This document shows, piece by piece, positions 14,976-23,621 of a stretch of DNA of 64,000 bases (its first letter is position 1; every line of letters begins with the position of its first letter). The translations under genes were made by a program, and so were the position numbers. The stretch is from DATGZH01 sp035297265. Its GTDB lineage: Bacteria; Actinomycetota; Acidimicrobiia; Acidimicrobiales; RAAP-2. Under the pieces are notes generated by a model. The model was not told where the DNA came from. It ran no database searches and worked only from the letters and a program-made list of their open reading frames with translations. Where the stretch lies: the NCBI GenBank assembly GCA_035297265.1, contig DATGZH010000018.1, forward strand, positions 62,001 to 126,000, read 5' to 3'.

Positions 14976-16391
14976 TCAGCACGGGGCCAGCGCGTCGAAG
15001 CCGAGGGCGGCCTCGAGCGCGGCGGCCGAACGGAGCACCACCAGATCCCCGTGCTGGGGCCCGACGAGCTGCAGCCCGACCGGCAGGCCCGAGGCCGTCA
15101 GCCCGGCGCAGACCGTGGCCGCGGGCGAGCGGGTGAGATTGAAGGGGTAGGTGAAGCGGACCCAGTTCACGTCGACCTCGCCGTTCAAGAGCCCCGCCCC
15201 GCCCAGCTCGAGGGGCGGTGGCGGGGCGGCGAGGGTGGGGGTGACGAGCAGCCGGACGTCGTGGAACAGCTCGACGAGGCGCAGGTTCAGGCGGTGGCCG
15301 GCGTCGAGGGCCTCGACGACGTCGACCGCGCCGGCCGTGCGCGCCGGGTCCATCAGGGCGACGAGGCCCGGGTCCACCCGGGCGAAAGCCTCGTCGTCCT
15401 CGAAGCGCCGGTGGCTCCGCAGGAGGCAGGCAGTGACGATCGTCAGCCACGGTCCCACCGGGTCCTCCTCGAACACCGTGTCGACCTGGACCACCTCGGC
15501 CCCGAGCGACTCGAGGACGCCGACGGCCCGCTCGCAGATCTCGAGCACCTCGCGGTCGACGACGGCGTAGCCAAGCGTGGGTGACCAGGCCACCCGGGCC
15601 GGCACGTGGGGGTCGTCGAGCACGGCCGGCCACGAGGCCTCGGGGCGGGGCAGCGCCCGCAGGTCGGTCGGCTCGGGGCCGACCGCCACGTCGAGGGCGT
15701 GGACGATGTCGGCTATCCGCCGGGCCATCGGACCCTTCGACGACAGGTCCAGCCACTCCGGCGGGTGCGGGCCGCCGGTCGGCACCCGCCCGAGTGACGG
15801 CTTCATGCCGGACAGCCCGCAGCACGACGACGGGATGCGGATGGAGCCGCCGCCGTCGGAGCCCGTGGCGAGGGGCACCATCCCGGCGGCCAGCGCGGCG
15901 GCCGAGCCGCCCGAGGAGCCGCCGGGCCCGTGGTCGGTCTGCCACGGGTTGCGGGTCGGCCCGAAGAGGGCGTTGTCGGTCTTGGCCGCCCAGCCGAACT
16001 CCGGGGTGTTGGTCTTGCCGACGACGACACAGCCGGCCGCCCGCAGCCGGGCCACGAGCATGGAGTCGGCGAGAGCGGGCGCGGCGTCGGCGTAGAGGGG
16101 GGAACCCTTCGTCGTGCGGAAACCGGCGGCGTCCTCGAGGTCCTTCACCCCGATGGGCACGCCGGCCAGCGGCCCGGGGTCGGCCCCCGTGGCCACGAGC
16201 TGGTCGACGGCCGCCGCCTGCTCGAGTGCCCGTTCACCGTCGACGGCCACGAACGCGTTGATCGTCGGATTGAGGGCCTCGATACGGTCGAGCGCCAGCT
16301 GGGTCAGCTCCCGGGCCGAGACCTCGGCCCGGGAGACCATGCCGGCCAGCTGGGTCACCGTCGTCCTGCGGAAGTCGAGCGCGTCGTCCAT
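14976..16391 (-). CDS. amidase signature family hydrolase
   Basis: A 471-residue Ser-cisSer-Lys amidase. The catalytic lysine lies in GVPIGVKDLEDAAG (near residue 82). The signature GPGGSSGGSAAALAAG, followed by GSDGGGSIRIPSSCCG, supplies the cis-serine and nucleophilic serine. Length is normal for stand-alone amidases. It is not obviously GatA: no gatB or gatC is nearby and the C-terminus is the generic amidase type. Start ATG 16391 has AAGG five bases upstream; GTG 16397 is an alternative. It is probably co-transcribed with the F420-type oxidoreductase upstream and the P450 downstream, suggesting turnover of an amide-containing compound. Confidence 0.9.
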   Translation of the reverse strand: MDDALDFRRTTVTQLAGMVSRAEVSARELTQLALDRIEALNPTINAFVAVDGERALEQAAAVDQLVATGADPGPLAGVPIGVKDLEDAAGFRTTKGSPLYADAAPALADSMLVARLRAAGCVVVGKTNTPEFGWAAKTDNALFGPTRNPWQTDHGPGGSSGGSAAALAAGMVPLATGSDGGGSIRIPSSCCGLSGMKPSLGRVPTGGPHPPEWLDLSSKGPMARRIADIVHALDVAVGPEPTDLRALPRPEASWPAVLDDPHVPARVAWSPTLGYAVVDREVLEICERAVGVLESLGAEVVQVDTVFEEDPVGPWLTIVTACLLRSHRRFEDDEAFARVDPGLVALMDPARTAGAVDVVEALDAGHRLNLRLVELFHDVRLLVTPTLAAPPPPLELGGAGLLNGEVDVNWVRFTYPFNLTRSPAATVCAGLTASGLPVGLQLVGPQHGDLVVLRSAAALEAALGFDALAPC

Positions 16392-16432
16392 CGTCACCTT
16401 GGTACCACGGCCACGGGGCGACCGCCCGTGGC

Positions 16433-17398
16433 TCAGCGCGGGGCGAGCGCCCGCACCGCGTCGGCCAGGCCCGCCCCGACACCCTGGATGGCGAGGGCCG
16501 GAACGGTCACCCCGTTCGCCACGTAGCGCTCGACGTGCTCCCGGCAGGCCTCGGGCGGCCCGTGGACGACCAGCGCGTCGACCACCTCGTCAGGCACCGC
16601 GGCGAGCGCGCCCTTGCGGTCGCCGGCCGCCCAGGCCTCCCACATCGCCTCGAGGAGCGGGCCGCGGCCCAGCCAGCGCTGGAACTCCGCATAGGCCTCC
16701 ACGTTCAGGTAGGCGGTGACCATGCGGCGGCCGATGGCCCGCGCGTGCTCCGCCTCCTCCAGGGGGACGACGAAGATGCGGGCCACGATCTCCTTGCCCG
16801 GGCCCACCTCGGCCACGGCCCTCGGCACGTCGTCGGCGGCCAGCCAGTTGAGGATGGCCCCGTCGGCCTCCCGACCGGCGAGGCGCAGCATCCCCGGCCG
16901 CAGCGCGGCGAGGTAGATGGGCGGTTGGACGGCCGGCGGGCGACTCAGGCGGAAGCCGTGGACGCCGAAGGTCTCGTAGTCCTCGTCGACCCGCTCGCCG
17001 GTGAGGGCCCGGCGGAGGAACGACAGCGTGTCGCGGACCCGGGCGTAGGGGGCCTCGAAGGCGAGGCCGTTCCATTGGGCCACGATGGCCTCGGAAGAGG
17101 CCCCGAGACCGAAGGCGAAGTGGCCGGGGGCCGCGTCGGCCAGCGCCCCCACCGTCTGGGCCAGGAGGCCCGGGCCGCGGGTGAAGGCGGGGGCGATGGC
17201 TACACCGAGCCGGAGCTCGGGCACCCACGCAGCGGCCAGGGCCAGCGGGGTGAAGCCGTCGGCCCCGTCCACCTCGGCCGACCACAGGTCGGTGTAGCCG
17301 AGCTCGAGCAGCTCCTCGTACCACCGCCGGTGCTCGACGAGGGGGACGCCGTCGAAGGGGATGGTGATGCCGTAGCGCCGGGCGGGCTCGTCGCTCAT
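16433..17398 (-). CDS. LLM-class F420-type oxidoreductase
   Basis: A 321-residue luciferase-like monooxygenase-fold protein of the kind that usually binds coenzyme F420 in actinobacteria. The barrel begins RYGITIPFDGVPL, then DLWSAEVDGADGFTPL, LRLGVAIAPAFTRGPGLLAQ and the cofactor-region motif GHFAFGLGASSEAIVAQWNG. PIYLAALRPGMLRLAGREADG is the typical strand 6/7 region. I start at ATG 17398 (GTGGGG upstream); GTG 17407 is possible. Such enzymes reduce or oxidise diverse small molecules by hydride transfer. It heads the amidase-P450 end of the minus-strand run. Substrate unknown. Confidence 0.88.
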   Translation of the reverse strand: MSDEPARRYGITIPFDGVPLVEHRRWYEELLELGYTDLWSAEVDGADGFTPLALAAAWVPELRLGVAIAPAFTRGPGLLAQTVGALADAAPGHFAFGLGASSEAIVAQWNGLAFEAPYARVRDTLSFLRRALTGERVDEDYETFGVHGFRLSRPPAVQPPIYLAALRPGMLRLAGREADGAILNWLAADDVPRAVAEVGPGKEIVARIFVVPLEEAEHARAIGRRMVTAYLNVEAYAEFQRWLGRGPLLEAMWEAWAAGDRKGALAAVPDEVVDALVVHGPPEACREHVERYVANGVTVPALAIQGVGAGLADAVRALAPR

Positions 17399-17437
17399 GG
17401 GCCCCACTGTGGCACGGGCCCTTCCCGCCGGCCCAGC

Positions 17438-18226
17438 TCAGCCGTAAGCGACGCCCTTCGACGGCGGCACGGCGAGACCGGCCTTGCGCATGCCGTCCTC
17501 CATCCGGGTGATCACCTGCTGCAGCGCAGCCACCCGGCCGTAGCGCTTCTGCTCGGCCGGGATCACGTCCCAGGGGGCGTCGTCGTGGTCGGTCTCGGCG
17601 AACATGTCCTCGACGGCCTCCTCGTACTCGGTCCGTCGCCCGCGGTTGCGCCAGTCGTCGTCGGTCAGCTTCCACCGCTTGAGCGGGTCCTTCCGTCGGG
17701 CCTCGAACCGCCGGAGCTGCTCGTCGTCGGACATGTGCAGCCAGAGCTTCACGATCACCATCCCCTCGTCGGTGAGCGAACGCTCGAAGGCGCTGATCTC
17801 CTGATAGGCGCGGCGCCACTGCTCGTCGGTGGCGTAGCCCTCGACCCGCTCGACGAGCACCCGCCCGTACCAGGAGCGGTCGAAGACGGCCATGCCGCCC
17901 CACCCGGGGAGCGACGGGAAGAAGCGCCAGAGGAAGTGGTGCCGGGCCTCGGTCGGGGTGGGCGGTCCGAACTCGGCCACCCGCACGTGGCGGGGGTCGA
18001 GCGAGGCCACGAGGCGGCGGATGGTCCCGCCCTTGCCCGCGGCGTCCCATCCCTCGAAGAGCACGCAGACCGGCGGCCCGAGGCGGCCGTCACCGAGGAG
18101 CCCGGCGTTGATGAGGCGGAGGTGAAGGAGGCGGCGTTGGGCCCGGGAGAGCCGCTCGACCGCTTCTTCGGGCGAGATGCGGAGCGACAGGTCGACCTTC
18201 GCCAGTCGGTGGTGCTTTCCGGCCAT
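17438..18226 (-). CDS. ppk2: polyphosphate kinase 2 family protein
   Basis: A 262-residue single-domain PPK2, which transfers phosphate between polyphosphate and nucleotides. Walker A is GWDAAGKGG (59-67), the Walker B/lid-proximal motif is FDRSWYGRVL (115-124), and the lid arginines lie in RFEARRKDPLKRWKLTDDDW. Single-domain members include class I and III enzymes that phosphorylate nucleoside diphosphates or monophosphates; the preferred direction cannot be deduced here. Ribosome site GGAGGACC precedes ATG. It sits 40 bases after the adenine methylase gene, in a run that starts with aquaporin. Confidence 0.92.
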   Translation of the reverse strand: MAGKHHRLAKVDLSLRISPEEAVERLSRAQRRLLHLRLINAGLLGDGRLGPPVCVLFEGWDAAGKGGTIRRLVASLDPRHVRVAEFGPPTPTEARHHFLWRFFPSLPGWGGMAVFDRSWYGRVLVERVEGYATDEQWRRAYQEISAFERSLTDEGMVIVKLWLHMSDDEQLRRFEARRKDPLKRWKLTDDDWRNRGRRTEYEEAVEDMFAETDHDDAPWDVIPAEQKRYGRVAALQQVITRMEDGMRKAGLAVPPSKGVAYG

Positions 18227-18266
18227 GGTCCTCCATTGAACCCGACGGGCCGAGGTGCGGGCCCGC

Positions 18267-19340
18267 TCAGCCGGCCGCCGTCGCCAGGGCGCCGTCGCGC
18301 CTGAGCCCGGCGGTCGCCCGGCGGACGCAGTCGGGGGGGCCGGCCACGACGACGTATTCCCGGTTGGTGAGGTGCGAGACCCTGCCGACCTTCACCCCCG
18401 CCGGGTTGTGGATGCCGATGCGGGCTCCGACGTAGCGGGCCGACTCGAACGAGAGCGTGACCACCTCGCCCCGGCCGGCGCACATGGCCTCGAGCTCCTC
18501 CTGGGCGACCCAGCTCTCGTCGTTGTAGGAGAGGAGCACCAGCTCGGCCCGCACGGCCCGCACGACCTCGGCGAGGGCGCCCGGCATGGTGCGCCGGGAG
18601 TTGAAGACGCTCTTGGTCGTGGGGTCCCGGGCGTCGACCCGCTTGCAGGCCACGCCGTAGTGCTCCGGCGCGTCCCAGGCCACCAGGGTCTCCCAGACGT
18701 GGTAGTTGGTGAAGTAGCGGTGCTGGTTGTACGGCGGGTCGAGGTAGGCCACGTCGAACGGGCCCAGGGTCGGGGCGAGCTCGACGGCGTCGCCCCGCAC
18801 CGCCCGCCCGGGGCCCGGCAGCAGTGCCGGGCGTCGGAGGTCGAGCGGGTTGAAGGACCTCGGCGCCCACGCCTTCACGTAGGCCATCTGGACGCCGGTG
18901 GTCGAGTCCACCCGGTCGGCCGCCTCGATGAGGCTGGTGAGGAGGATCGGATAGAGGGCGCTCCCGGCGTAGTCCCGCTCGATGGCCTCACGGACGGCGT
19001 CGATCCGCTCCCCGTTGAACGGCTGGAAGAAGCGGGAGCTCACGCAGAACGTCTCCGTGACGTAGCCGGGCCGCCCCGGGAGGGACCCCAGGTGGGCCAG
19101 AGCCTCGTCGAGGTCGGCCTCGGAGATGGCCGCCGCATCGGTCTCGACATAACAACGGGCGAACATCTCCGAGTAACGGGCGGCGTCGACCGCGGTCACC
19201 GAGAGGCCGCGACGCTTGAAGCCCTGGGCCACCCGGGTCGTGCCGGTGAAGAGGTCGAGGGCGGTCTCCGCCCCGGCCTCGGCGGCGAGTTGTTCGAGGA
19301 CCGGGAGGAGCCGGCGCTTCGATCCGAGGTACTTGATCAA
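18267..19340 (-). CDS. D12-class (Dam-like) adenine-specific DNA methyltransferase
   Basis: This enzyme should methylate N6 of adenine in DNA. It opens with IKYLGSKRRLLP, the D12-class SAM-binding start, then ALDLFTGTTRVAQGFKRRG (residues 28-45). The catalytic motif is YLDPPYNQHRY (199-209, DPPY at 201-204). The frame has no ATG or GTG near this point. TTG at 19340 places methionine directly before IKYLG, the normal family start, giving 357 residues. No restriction endonuclease or specificity subunit is adjacent, so it is an orphan methylase with a possible regulatory or protective role. It lies 38 bases after the aquaporin gene and 40 before ppk2. Confidence 0.85.
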   Translation of the reverse strand: MIKYLGSKRRLLPVLEQLAAEAGAETALDLFTGTTRVAQGFKRRGLSVTAVDAARYSEMFARCYVETDAAAISEADLDEALAHLGSLPGRPGYVTETFCVSSRFFQPFNGERIDAVREAIERDYAGSALYPILLTSLIEAADRVDSTTGVQMAYVKAWAPRSFNPLDLRRPALLPGPGRAVRGDAVELAPTLGPFDVAYLDPPYNQHRYFTNYHVWETLVAWDAPEHYGVACKRVDARDPTTKSVFNSRRTMPGALAEVVRAVRAELVLLSYNDESWVAQEELEAMCAGRGEVVTLSFESARYVGARIGIHNPAGVKVGRVSHLTNREYVVVAGPPDCVRRATAGLRRDGALATAAG

Positions 19341-19378
19341 CGGTGGCGCCCGGGCGATCGACGTGCCGCCCAGTGGCG

Positions 19379-20113
19379 TCAGGCCGGCTGGCCGGCCTCG
19401 AGGTTGGCCAGGGCCTTCGGCATGAGGAAGATGTGGCCGAGGGCCCCCACGATGCCCCCGACGAGGGGCGCCACGATGAAGAGCCACACCTGGGAGAGCG
19501 CCGTGCCCCCCACGATGAGGGCCGGCCCGAGGCTCCGAGCCGGGTTCACCGACGTCCCGTCGATCGGGATGCCGATCAGGTGGATGAAGGCCAGCGTGAG
19601 GCCGATCACCACCCCGGCCGTGACCGCGTTGGCCGTCTTCGAGGTCACGCCGAGGATCACGAAGATGAACACCGCCGTCGCCACCACCTCGAAGAGGAAG
19701 GCGCCGCCGGCGCTGATGTGGATCATGGATTTGGCCCCGTAGCCGTCGGTGCCGAGGCCCTGGATGGACTTGTGGTACATGGGGGACTGCTCGAACACCG
19801 CCCAAAGGAGGAGCGCGCCCAGGATCCCGCCGATGAACTGGGCGATCCAGTAGCCGACGGCCTCGGCGAGGCCGATGCGCCCCGCCACGAGGGCGCCCAT
19901 CGTGACGGCCGGGTTGACGTGGCTGCCCGAGACGGGCCCGAAGACGTAGGCCAGGGCCAGCAGCACGAGGCCGAAGGTGAGGGCAGTGGCCACGACACCG
20001 GCCGCGACGCTCATGCCGGTGAACTTGAAGCCGAACGACAGCGTCGCCACACCCACGGCGAAGAACACGAGGAGCGCCGTGCCGACGAGCTCCGCAGAGA
20101 ATTTGCGCACCAT
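19379..20113 (-). CDS. aqpZ: aquaporin (AqpZ-like)
   Basis: A 244-residue MIP channel with six membrane helices. The two NPA half-helix motifs are SHVNPAVT (NPA 67-69) and TSVNPARS (190-192). The selectivity residues read Phe47, His178, Thr187 and Arg193, with SVNPARS preceded by HLIGIPIDGT. This matches the narrow water-selective pore of AqpZ rather than the wider glycerol facilitators. Ribosome site GGGAGGGAAGGAGCAAG precedes the ATG. It is the first gene of a minus-strand run continuing into the DNA methylase and ppk2 with ~40-base gaps. Its link to those genes is unclear. Confidence 0.92.
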   Translation of the reverse strand: MVRKFSAELVGTALLVFFAVGVATLSFGFKFTGMSVAAGVVATALTFGLVLLALAYVFGPVSGSHVNPAVTMGALVAGRIGLAEAVGYWIAQFIGGILGALLLWAVFEQSPMYHKSIQGLGTDGYGAKSMIHISAGGAFLFEVVATAVFIFVILGVTSKTANAVTAGVVIGLTLAFIHLIGIPIDGTSVNPARSLGPALIVGGTALSQVWLFIVAPLVGGIVGALGHIFLMPKALANLEAGQPA

Positions 20114-20217
20114 AGGTCTTGCTCCTTCCCTCCCCCTTCGAGCGGGTCACCCCGGGGGTCCGGTCGCCACCCCAGTTAATAGGAGGCCCGCCGGCGATCG
20201 GTGGACCCACGGCCTCC

Positions 20218-20223
20218 TACGAT
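20218..20223 (+). promoter_or_regulatory. TACGAT -10 box of a probably leaderless mRNA (methyltransferase)
   Basis: TACGAT ends exactly 6 bases before ATG 20230 and no Shine-Dalgarno is present. It fixes the start of the methyltransferase, excluding longer frames from 20119. Confidence 0.5.
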
Positions 20224-20229
20224 GGCCCG

Positions 20230-21066
20230 ATGCCCGACGAGCCCTGGCCCTGGCGCGAGGCCAACCGGGCCTGCTGGGACGAGCGCACGCCGATCCACGT
20301 GGCGAGCGACTTCTACGACGTGGACGGCTTCGTCGAGGGCCGCTCGACGCTGCTCCCGTTCGAGCCCGGCGAGCTCGGGTCGGTGGATGGCTGCTCGCTC
20401 GTCCACCTCCAGTGCCACTTCGGCCTCGACACCCTCTCGTGGGCCCGCCACGGGGCGGTGGTCACCGGGCTCGACTTCTCCGCCCCCGCGGTGGCCGAGG
20501 CGGCGCGCCTGGCCGAGCGCATTGGGGTCGAGGCCAGGTTCGTCGAGGCCGACGTCTACGACGCCCCGGCCGCGCTCGGTCGGACCTACGACGTCGTCTA
20601 CACCGGGCGGGGGGCCTTCAACTGGCTGCCCGACATGGGCCGGTGGGCCGAGGTGGTGGCCGAGCTCCTCGCCCCGGCGGGCCGCTGTTACATCGTCGAG
20701 TTCCACCCCCTCACCTGGATCTTCGGCGACGACAACCTGGACGTGGTCTACCCCTACTTCTGGGGGACGGAGCCGTTCGTCGACGACGAGGATGAGAGCG
20801 ACTACGCCGACCCGGCCGCCCGGCTCGTCAACTCCACCACCTACGAGTGGAACCACCCGCTCGGCGAGGTGGTGACGGCCCTCGTCACCGCCGGCCTCGA
20901 GCTCCGGTTCCTCCACGAGTTCGACGAGATCTCCTTCCAGCGCTTCTCGTTCCTGGAGCGGCTCCCCGGTCCGAGGCGGCGCTACGGCTTCCCGACGTCC
21001 GTGCCCTCCCTGCCCCTCGAGTACTCGCTCCTCGCGGTAAAACCCGCGGCGGGCGCGGCGAGGTGA
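20230..21066 (+). CDS. class I SAM-dependent methyltransferase
   Basis: A 278-residue methyltransferase of unknown target. Motif I appears as LVHLQCHFGLDTLSWARHG (SAM-binding loop), followed by VTGLDFSAPAV (acidic residue after strand 2) and the motif after strand 4, YDVVYTGRGAFNWLPDM. A C-terminal region EFHPLTWIF, plus the cap around DDEDESDYADP, matches a family of small-molecule methyltransferases common in actinobacteria. ATG 20230 is fixed by the leaderless promoter. The next gene, another methyltransferase, starts within its stop codon (GTGA overlap), so the two proteins are translationally coupled. Confidence 0.85.
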   Translation: MPDEPWPWREANRACWDERTPIHVASDFYDVDGFVEGRSTLLPFEPGELGSVDGCSLVHLQCHFGLDTLSWARHGAVVTGLDFSAPAVAEAARLAERIGVEARFVEADVYDAPAALGRTYDVVYTGRGAFNWLPDMGRWAEVVAELLAPAGRCYIVEFHPLTWIFGDDNLDVVYPYFWGTEPFVDDEDESDYADPAARLVNSTTYEWNHPLGEVVTALVTAGLELRFLHEFDEISFQRFSFLERLPGPRRRYGFPTSVPSLPLEYSLLAVKPAAGAAR

Positions 21067-21740
21067 GCGCCCCGAGCGGCGAGCCGGCCGGGGGGCGGGA
21101 CTGGGACGCCTGGCACCTCCCCTACGACGACCCCGACTCGCCGCTCTCGCACCGCCTGGCGGTGGTCCAGCGCGCCATCGCCGACTGCTTGGCCGAGGCC
21201 CCGCCGGGGCCGATCCCGGTTGTGAGCATGTGCGCCGGCCAGGGTCGTGACCTCCTCGGTGTCCTGCCCGGCCACCCGCGGGCCAGCGACGTGACGGCGC
21301 GCCTCGTGGAAGCGGACGAACGCAACGCGGCGCGGGCGAGGGAGGCCGCCGCGGCGGCCGGTCTCGGGGGCGTCGAGGTGGTCACGGGCGACGCCTCGAC
21401 CACCGGCGCCTACCGGGGGGCCGTCCCGGCCCAGCTGGTCCTGGTCTGCGGGGTGTTCGGCAACATCAGCTGGGAGGACATCTGCGTCACCGTCGACCAC
21501 CTGCCCGAGCTGTGCGCGGCGCGGGCCACCGTGGTCTGGACCCGCCACCGGCGGCCGCCCGACCTCACCCCGGCCATCCGGCGCCGGTTCGCCGAGGCCG
21601 GCTTCGAGGAGCGGGCCTTCGTCGGGCCCGACGGGTTCGTCTTCGGCGTCGGCGTCCACCGCCTGACGGCGGACCCACGGCCGTGCACCGGGGACCGCCG
21701 TCTCTTCACGTTCACCGGCGACGGCAGCCGTCCGGCGTGA
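21063..21740 (+). CDS. putative class I SAM-dependent methyltransferase
   Basis: A 225-residue protein starting with GTG inside the stop codon of the preceding methyltransferase. It shows a SAM-binding loop, VVSMCAGQGRDLLGVL (about 52-67), an acidic position after strand 2 (ARLVEADERNAARAREAA), and VTGDASTTGAY before strand 4 (QLVLVCGVFGNIS). The CAGQGRDLL form is seen in a small poorly characterised actinobacterial methyltransferase family. It is coupled to the upstream gene but not similar enough to be a simple duplicate. Substrate unknown; the two might modify the same molecule in sequence. Confidence 0.75.
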   Translation: MSAPSGEPAGGRDWDAWHLPYDDPDSPLSHRLAVVQRAIADCLAEAPPGPIPVVSMCAGQGRDLLGVLPGHPRASDVTARLVEADERNAARAREAAAAAGLGGVEVVTGDASTTGAYRGAVPAQLVLVCGVFGNISWEDICVTVDHLPELCAARATVVWTRHRRPPDLTPAIRRRFAEAGFEERAFVGPDGFVFGVGVHRLTADPRPCTGDRRLFTFTGDGSRPA

Positions 21741-22003
21741 CGCGCCGCGTCGGCGCGCACACGCGCCGGCGCGAAAAATCCTGTGGGGTGACGATCCTTC
21801 GGCCCTCAGGTCGTGGTATGACTCAGACGACCACGCTCGTCCCCCGACGACGGGGTCCTGCAGACGGCGGCTGCAGGTTGTGCCCTGCATCACCGAGCAG
21901 TTGCAGACCTGAAGACTGGTGTTCCTCCCGACAGGGAAGCCGGCGCCACGGCGGGTCGACTCGGCTCTCCTCCATCGGAAGGACGTGTCCGCAGGAGGTG
22001 CCC

Positions 22004-22339
22004 ATGAGTGCCGAAACCGAGGCAGAGCGGGCCCGGAGGCGGTTCGACCCGGTCCTGCGGCAGCTCCTCTCGACCCACCTCGTCGAACCGGCCACCGATG
22101 TCGACGGCGCCCCGGTGTGGCGGCTGAGCGAGATGGCCCAGGAGCGGCTGGCCGAGCTGTCGGCCCCGCCGCCGCCGGGCGACAAGGTGGTCTACTTCTC
22201 GCACCATTGCGCCCGCTGCGACCAGCGGGGCCCCACCCGGCGACGGGGCGAGGCCTACGTCTGCGACCCGTGCTGGGCCGTCGAGGCGCCGACCTGGTCG
22301 GAGCCCGCGGTGCCGGTCTCGAACGGCCTGACCGCCTGA
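22004..22339 (+). CDS. small zinc-ribbon hypothetical protein
   Basis: A 111-residue protein with an excellent ribosome site (GCAGGAGGTGCCC). The N-terminal half is helical and charged (EAERARRRFDPVLRQLL). The C-terminal half has HHCARCDQRGP followed by YVCDPCW, two CxxC knuckles forming a probable zinc ribbon. No known family was recognised. The 263 bases upstream hold no other gene, and the Nudix gene follows after 41 bases on the same strand. Confidence 0.65.
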   Translation: MSAETEAERARRRFDPVLRQLLSTHLVEPATDVDGAPVWRLSEMAQERLAELSAPPPPGDKVVYFSHHCARCDQRGPTRRRGEAYVCDPCWAVEAPTWSEPAVPVSNGLTA

Positions 22340-22380
22340 GGCGCCCATCATCGCCCTGGTGTCCGGGGCGATGATGGGAC

Positions 22381-22848
22381 GTGCCGAAGCGCAGCGCCGG
22401 CCTCCTCCTCTACCGTCCCGGCCCCGACGGGCCCGAGGTGCTCCTCGTCCACCCCGGCGGCCCGGTCTGGGCCAAGAAGGACGAAGGGGTCTGGTCGGTG
22501 CCGAAGGGCGAGCTCGAAGGGGACGAGGAGCCGAGGGACGTGGCGGCCCGCGAGTTCGAAGAGGAGCTCGGCACCCGGCCCCCGGCGGGCGAATGGCTGG
22601 ACCTCGGCGAGGTGCGCCAACGGGGCGGCAAGGTCGTCCGGGCCTTCGCCACGCCGGGCGACCTCGACGAGCGCGCCGTGGTGAGCAACACGTTCGAGAT
22701 GGAGTGGCCGCCCCACTCGGGCCGGCGGCAGTCCTTCCCCGAGGTCGACCGGGCCGGGTGGTTCGGCCTCGAGACGGCGAGGACCAAGCTGCTGGCCGCC
22801 CAGGTCCCCTTCATCGAGCGGCTGGCCGCCCTCGTCGCCGGGAGCTGA
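22381..22848 (+). CDS. Nudix hydrolase
   Basis: A 155-residue Nudix protein that hydrolyses a nucleoside diphosphate linked to another moiety. The Nudix box is complete, G-x5-E-x7-RE-x2-EE-x-G at residues 43-64 (GELEGDEEP...REFEEELG), so metal binding and catalysis should be intact. The flanking pattern SAGLLLYR...VLLVHPGGPVWAKKD.GVWSVPKG identifies the subgroup similar to diadenosine-polyphosphate or 8-oxo-dGTP hydrolases, often annotated as NTP pyrophosphohydrolases. GTG start at 22381. It converges with the gene at 22853 with 4 bases between stops. Confidence 0.88.
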   Translation: MPKRSAGLLLYRPGPDGPEVLLVHPGGPVWAKKDEGVWSVPKGELEGDEEPRDVAAREFEEELGTRPPAGEWLDLGEVRQRGGKVVRAFATPGDLDERAVVSNTFEMEWPPHSGRRQSFPEVDRAGWFGLETARTKLLAAQVPFIERLAALVAGS

Positions 22849-22852
22849 CCCG

Positions 22853-23611
22853 TCAGGTGGCCGGGCCGAAGCGGTCCCAGTCCCAGTGCATCATCGACTC
22901 GAACGGGGCGGCCAGGACCGGGCGCACCGGAGCGCCCTCCCAGCGGGCGGCCAGGAGCGGCTGGAGCCGCTCGGCCACGGTGGCCGGCTCATTGTCGAGG
23001 TAGAGGACCGTGAAGAGGAAGTGGCCCGGGCTGAAGTTGGCCTTGAGGAGCTCGGACCGGGCGAGCTCGGAGCTCGTCCGGAACAACCAGGCGCCGGCCA
23101 CGCCGGGGACCTCGAGCATGTCCGGCACGTCGTCGGTGTGCACCCGGCGCAGGTACTCGTCCAGACGATCCCGGTCGATCGGCTCCTCCACGATGAGGTA
23201 GATCCCCCGGTTGGGCCGCATGGGGACGACCTCGGGGTTCACGAGGGCGTGCGGCGCGGCGTGGTACTCGAGGAGGGGGAGGCCGCCGCGGTAGACGCTC
23301 GGCAGGGTCAGCGAGAACCGGCCCATCTGGCGCAGGTGGCCGCCCAGGGCCACGAAGTCGTTGAGCGTCGGCTCGACCGGTTCGCCCATCAGGTAGCAGA
23401 CGACGTGGCGGACCTGCTCCCAGTCGTCGACGGCGGCGGCCCGGGCGGCGAGGCAGGCGGGGGTGGCCGCCCACCGCTGGCCGAACACCAGGCCGGGCAG
23501 CTGGTACTGCTCGGGCATGTGGTCGAGCTGGTGCCACTCGAGGTACGGCCGGTCGTCGCCGTCGGGCGAGGAGGCCGAGAGCGAGAAGTACCCGATGCGG
23601 ACCCGGTTCAC
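22853..23611 (-). CDS. EthD-like alpha-beta barrel hypothetical protein
   Basis: A 252-residue protein that looks like two fused ferredoxin-like barrels. The first half has YLEWHQLDHMPEQYQLPGLVFGQRW, resembling the EthD/ABM pattern of an entry strand, a .WH..DHMPE helix start and a closing strand. The second half (from about RGIYLIVEEPIDR) repeats the plan, ending SPGHFLFTVLYLDNEP. No catalytic function is known to me. It starts with GTG 10 bases after the alpha/beta hydrolase stop, so it is the last gene of a three-gene operon (24804 to 22853). It may act on, or bind, the product of that hydrolase. Confidence 0.6.
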   Translation of the reverse strand: MNRVRIGYFSLSASSPDGDDRPYLEWHQLDHMPEQYQLPGLVFGQRWAATPACLAARAAAVDDWEQVRHVVCYLMGEPVEPTLNDFVALGGHLRQMGRFSLTLPSVYRGGLPLLEYHAAPHALVNPEVVPMRPNRGIYLIVEEPIDRDRLDEYLRRVHTDDVPDMLEVPGVAGAWLFRTSSELARSELLKANFSPGHFLFTVLYLDNEPATVAERLQPLLAARWEGAPVRPVLAAPFESMMHWDWDRFGPAT

Positions 23612-23621
23612 GACGCCGGCC

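Noticed and set aside
18267..19340. Restriction-modification or other defence system around the Dam-like methylase
   Set aside because: Neighbours are aquaporin and PPK2. No nuclease, helicase or specificity gene is present.
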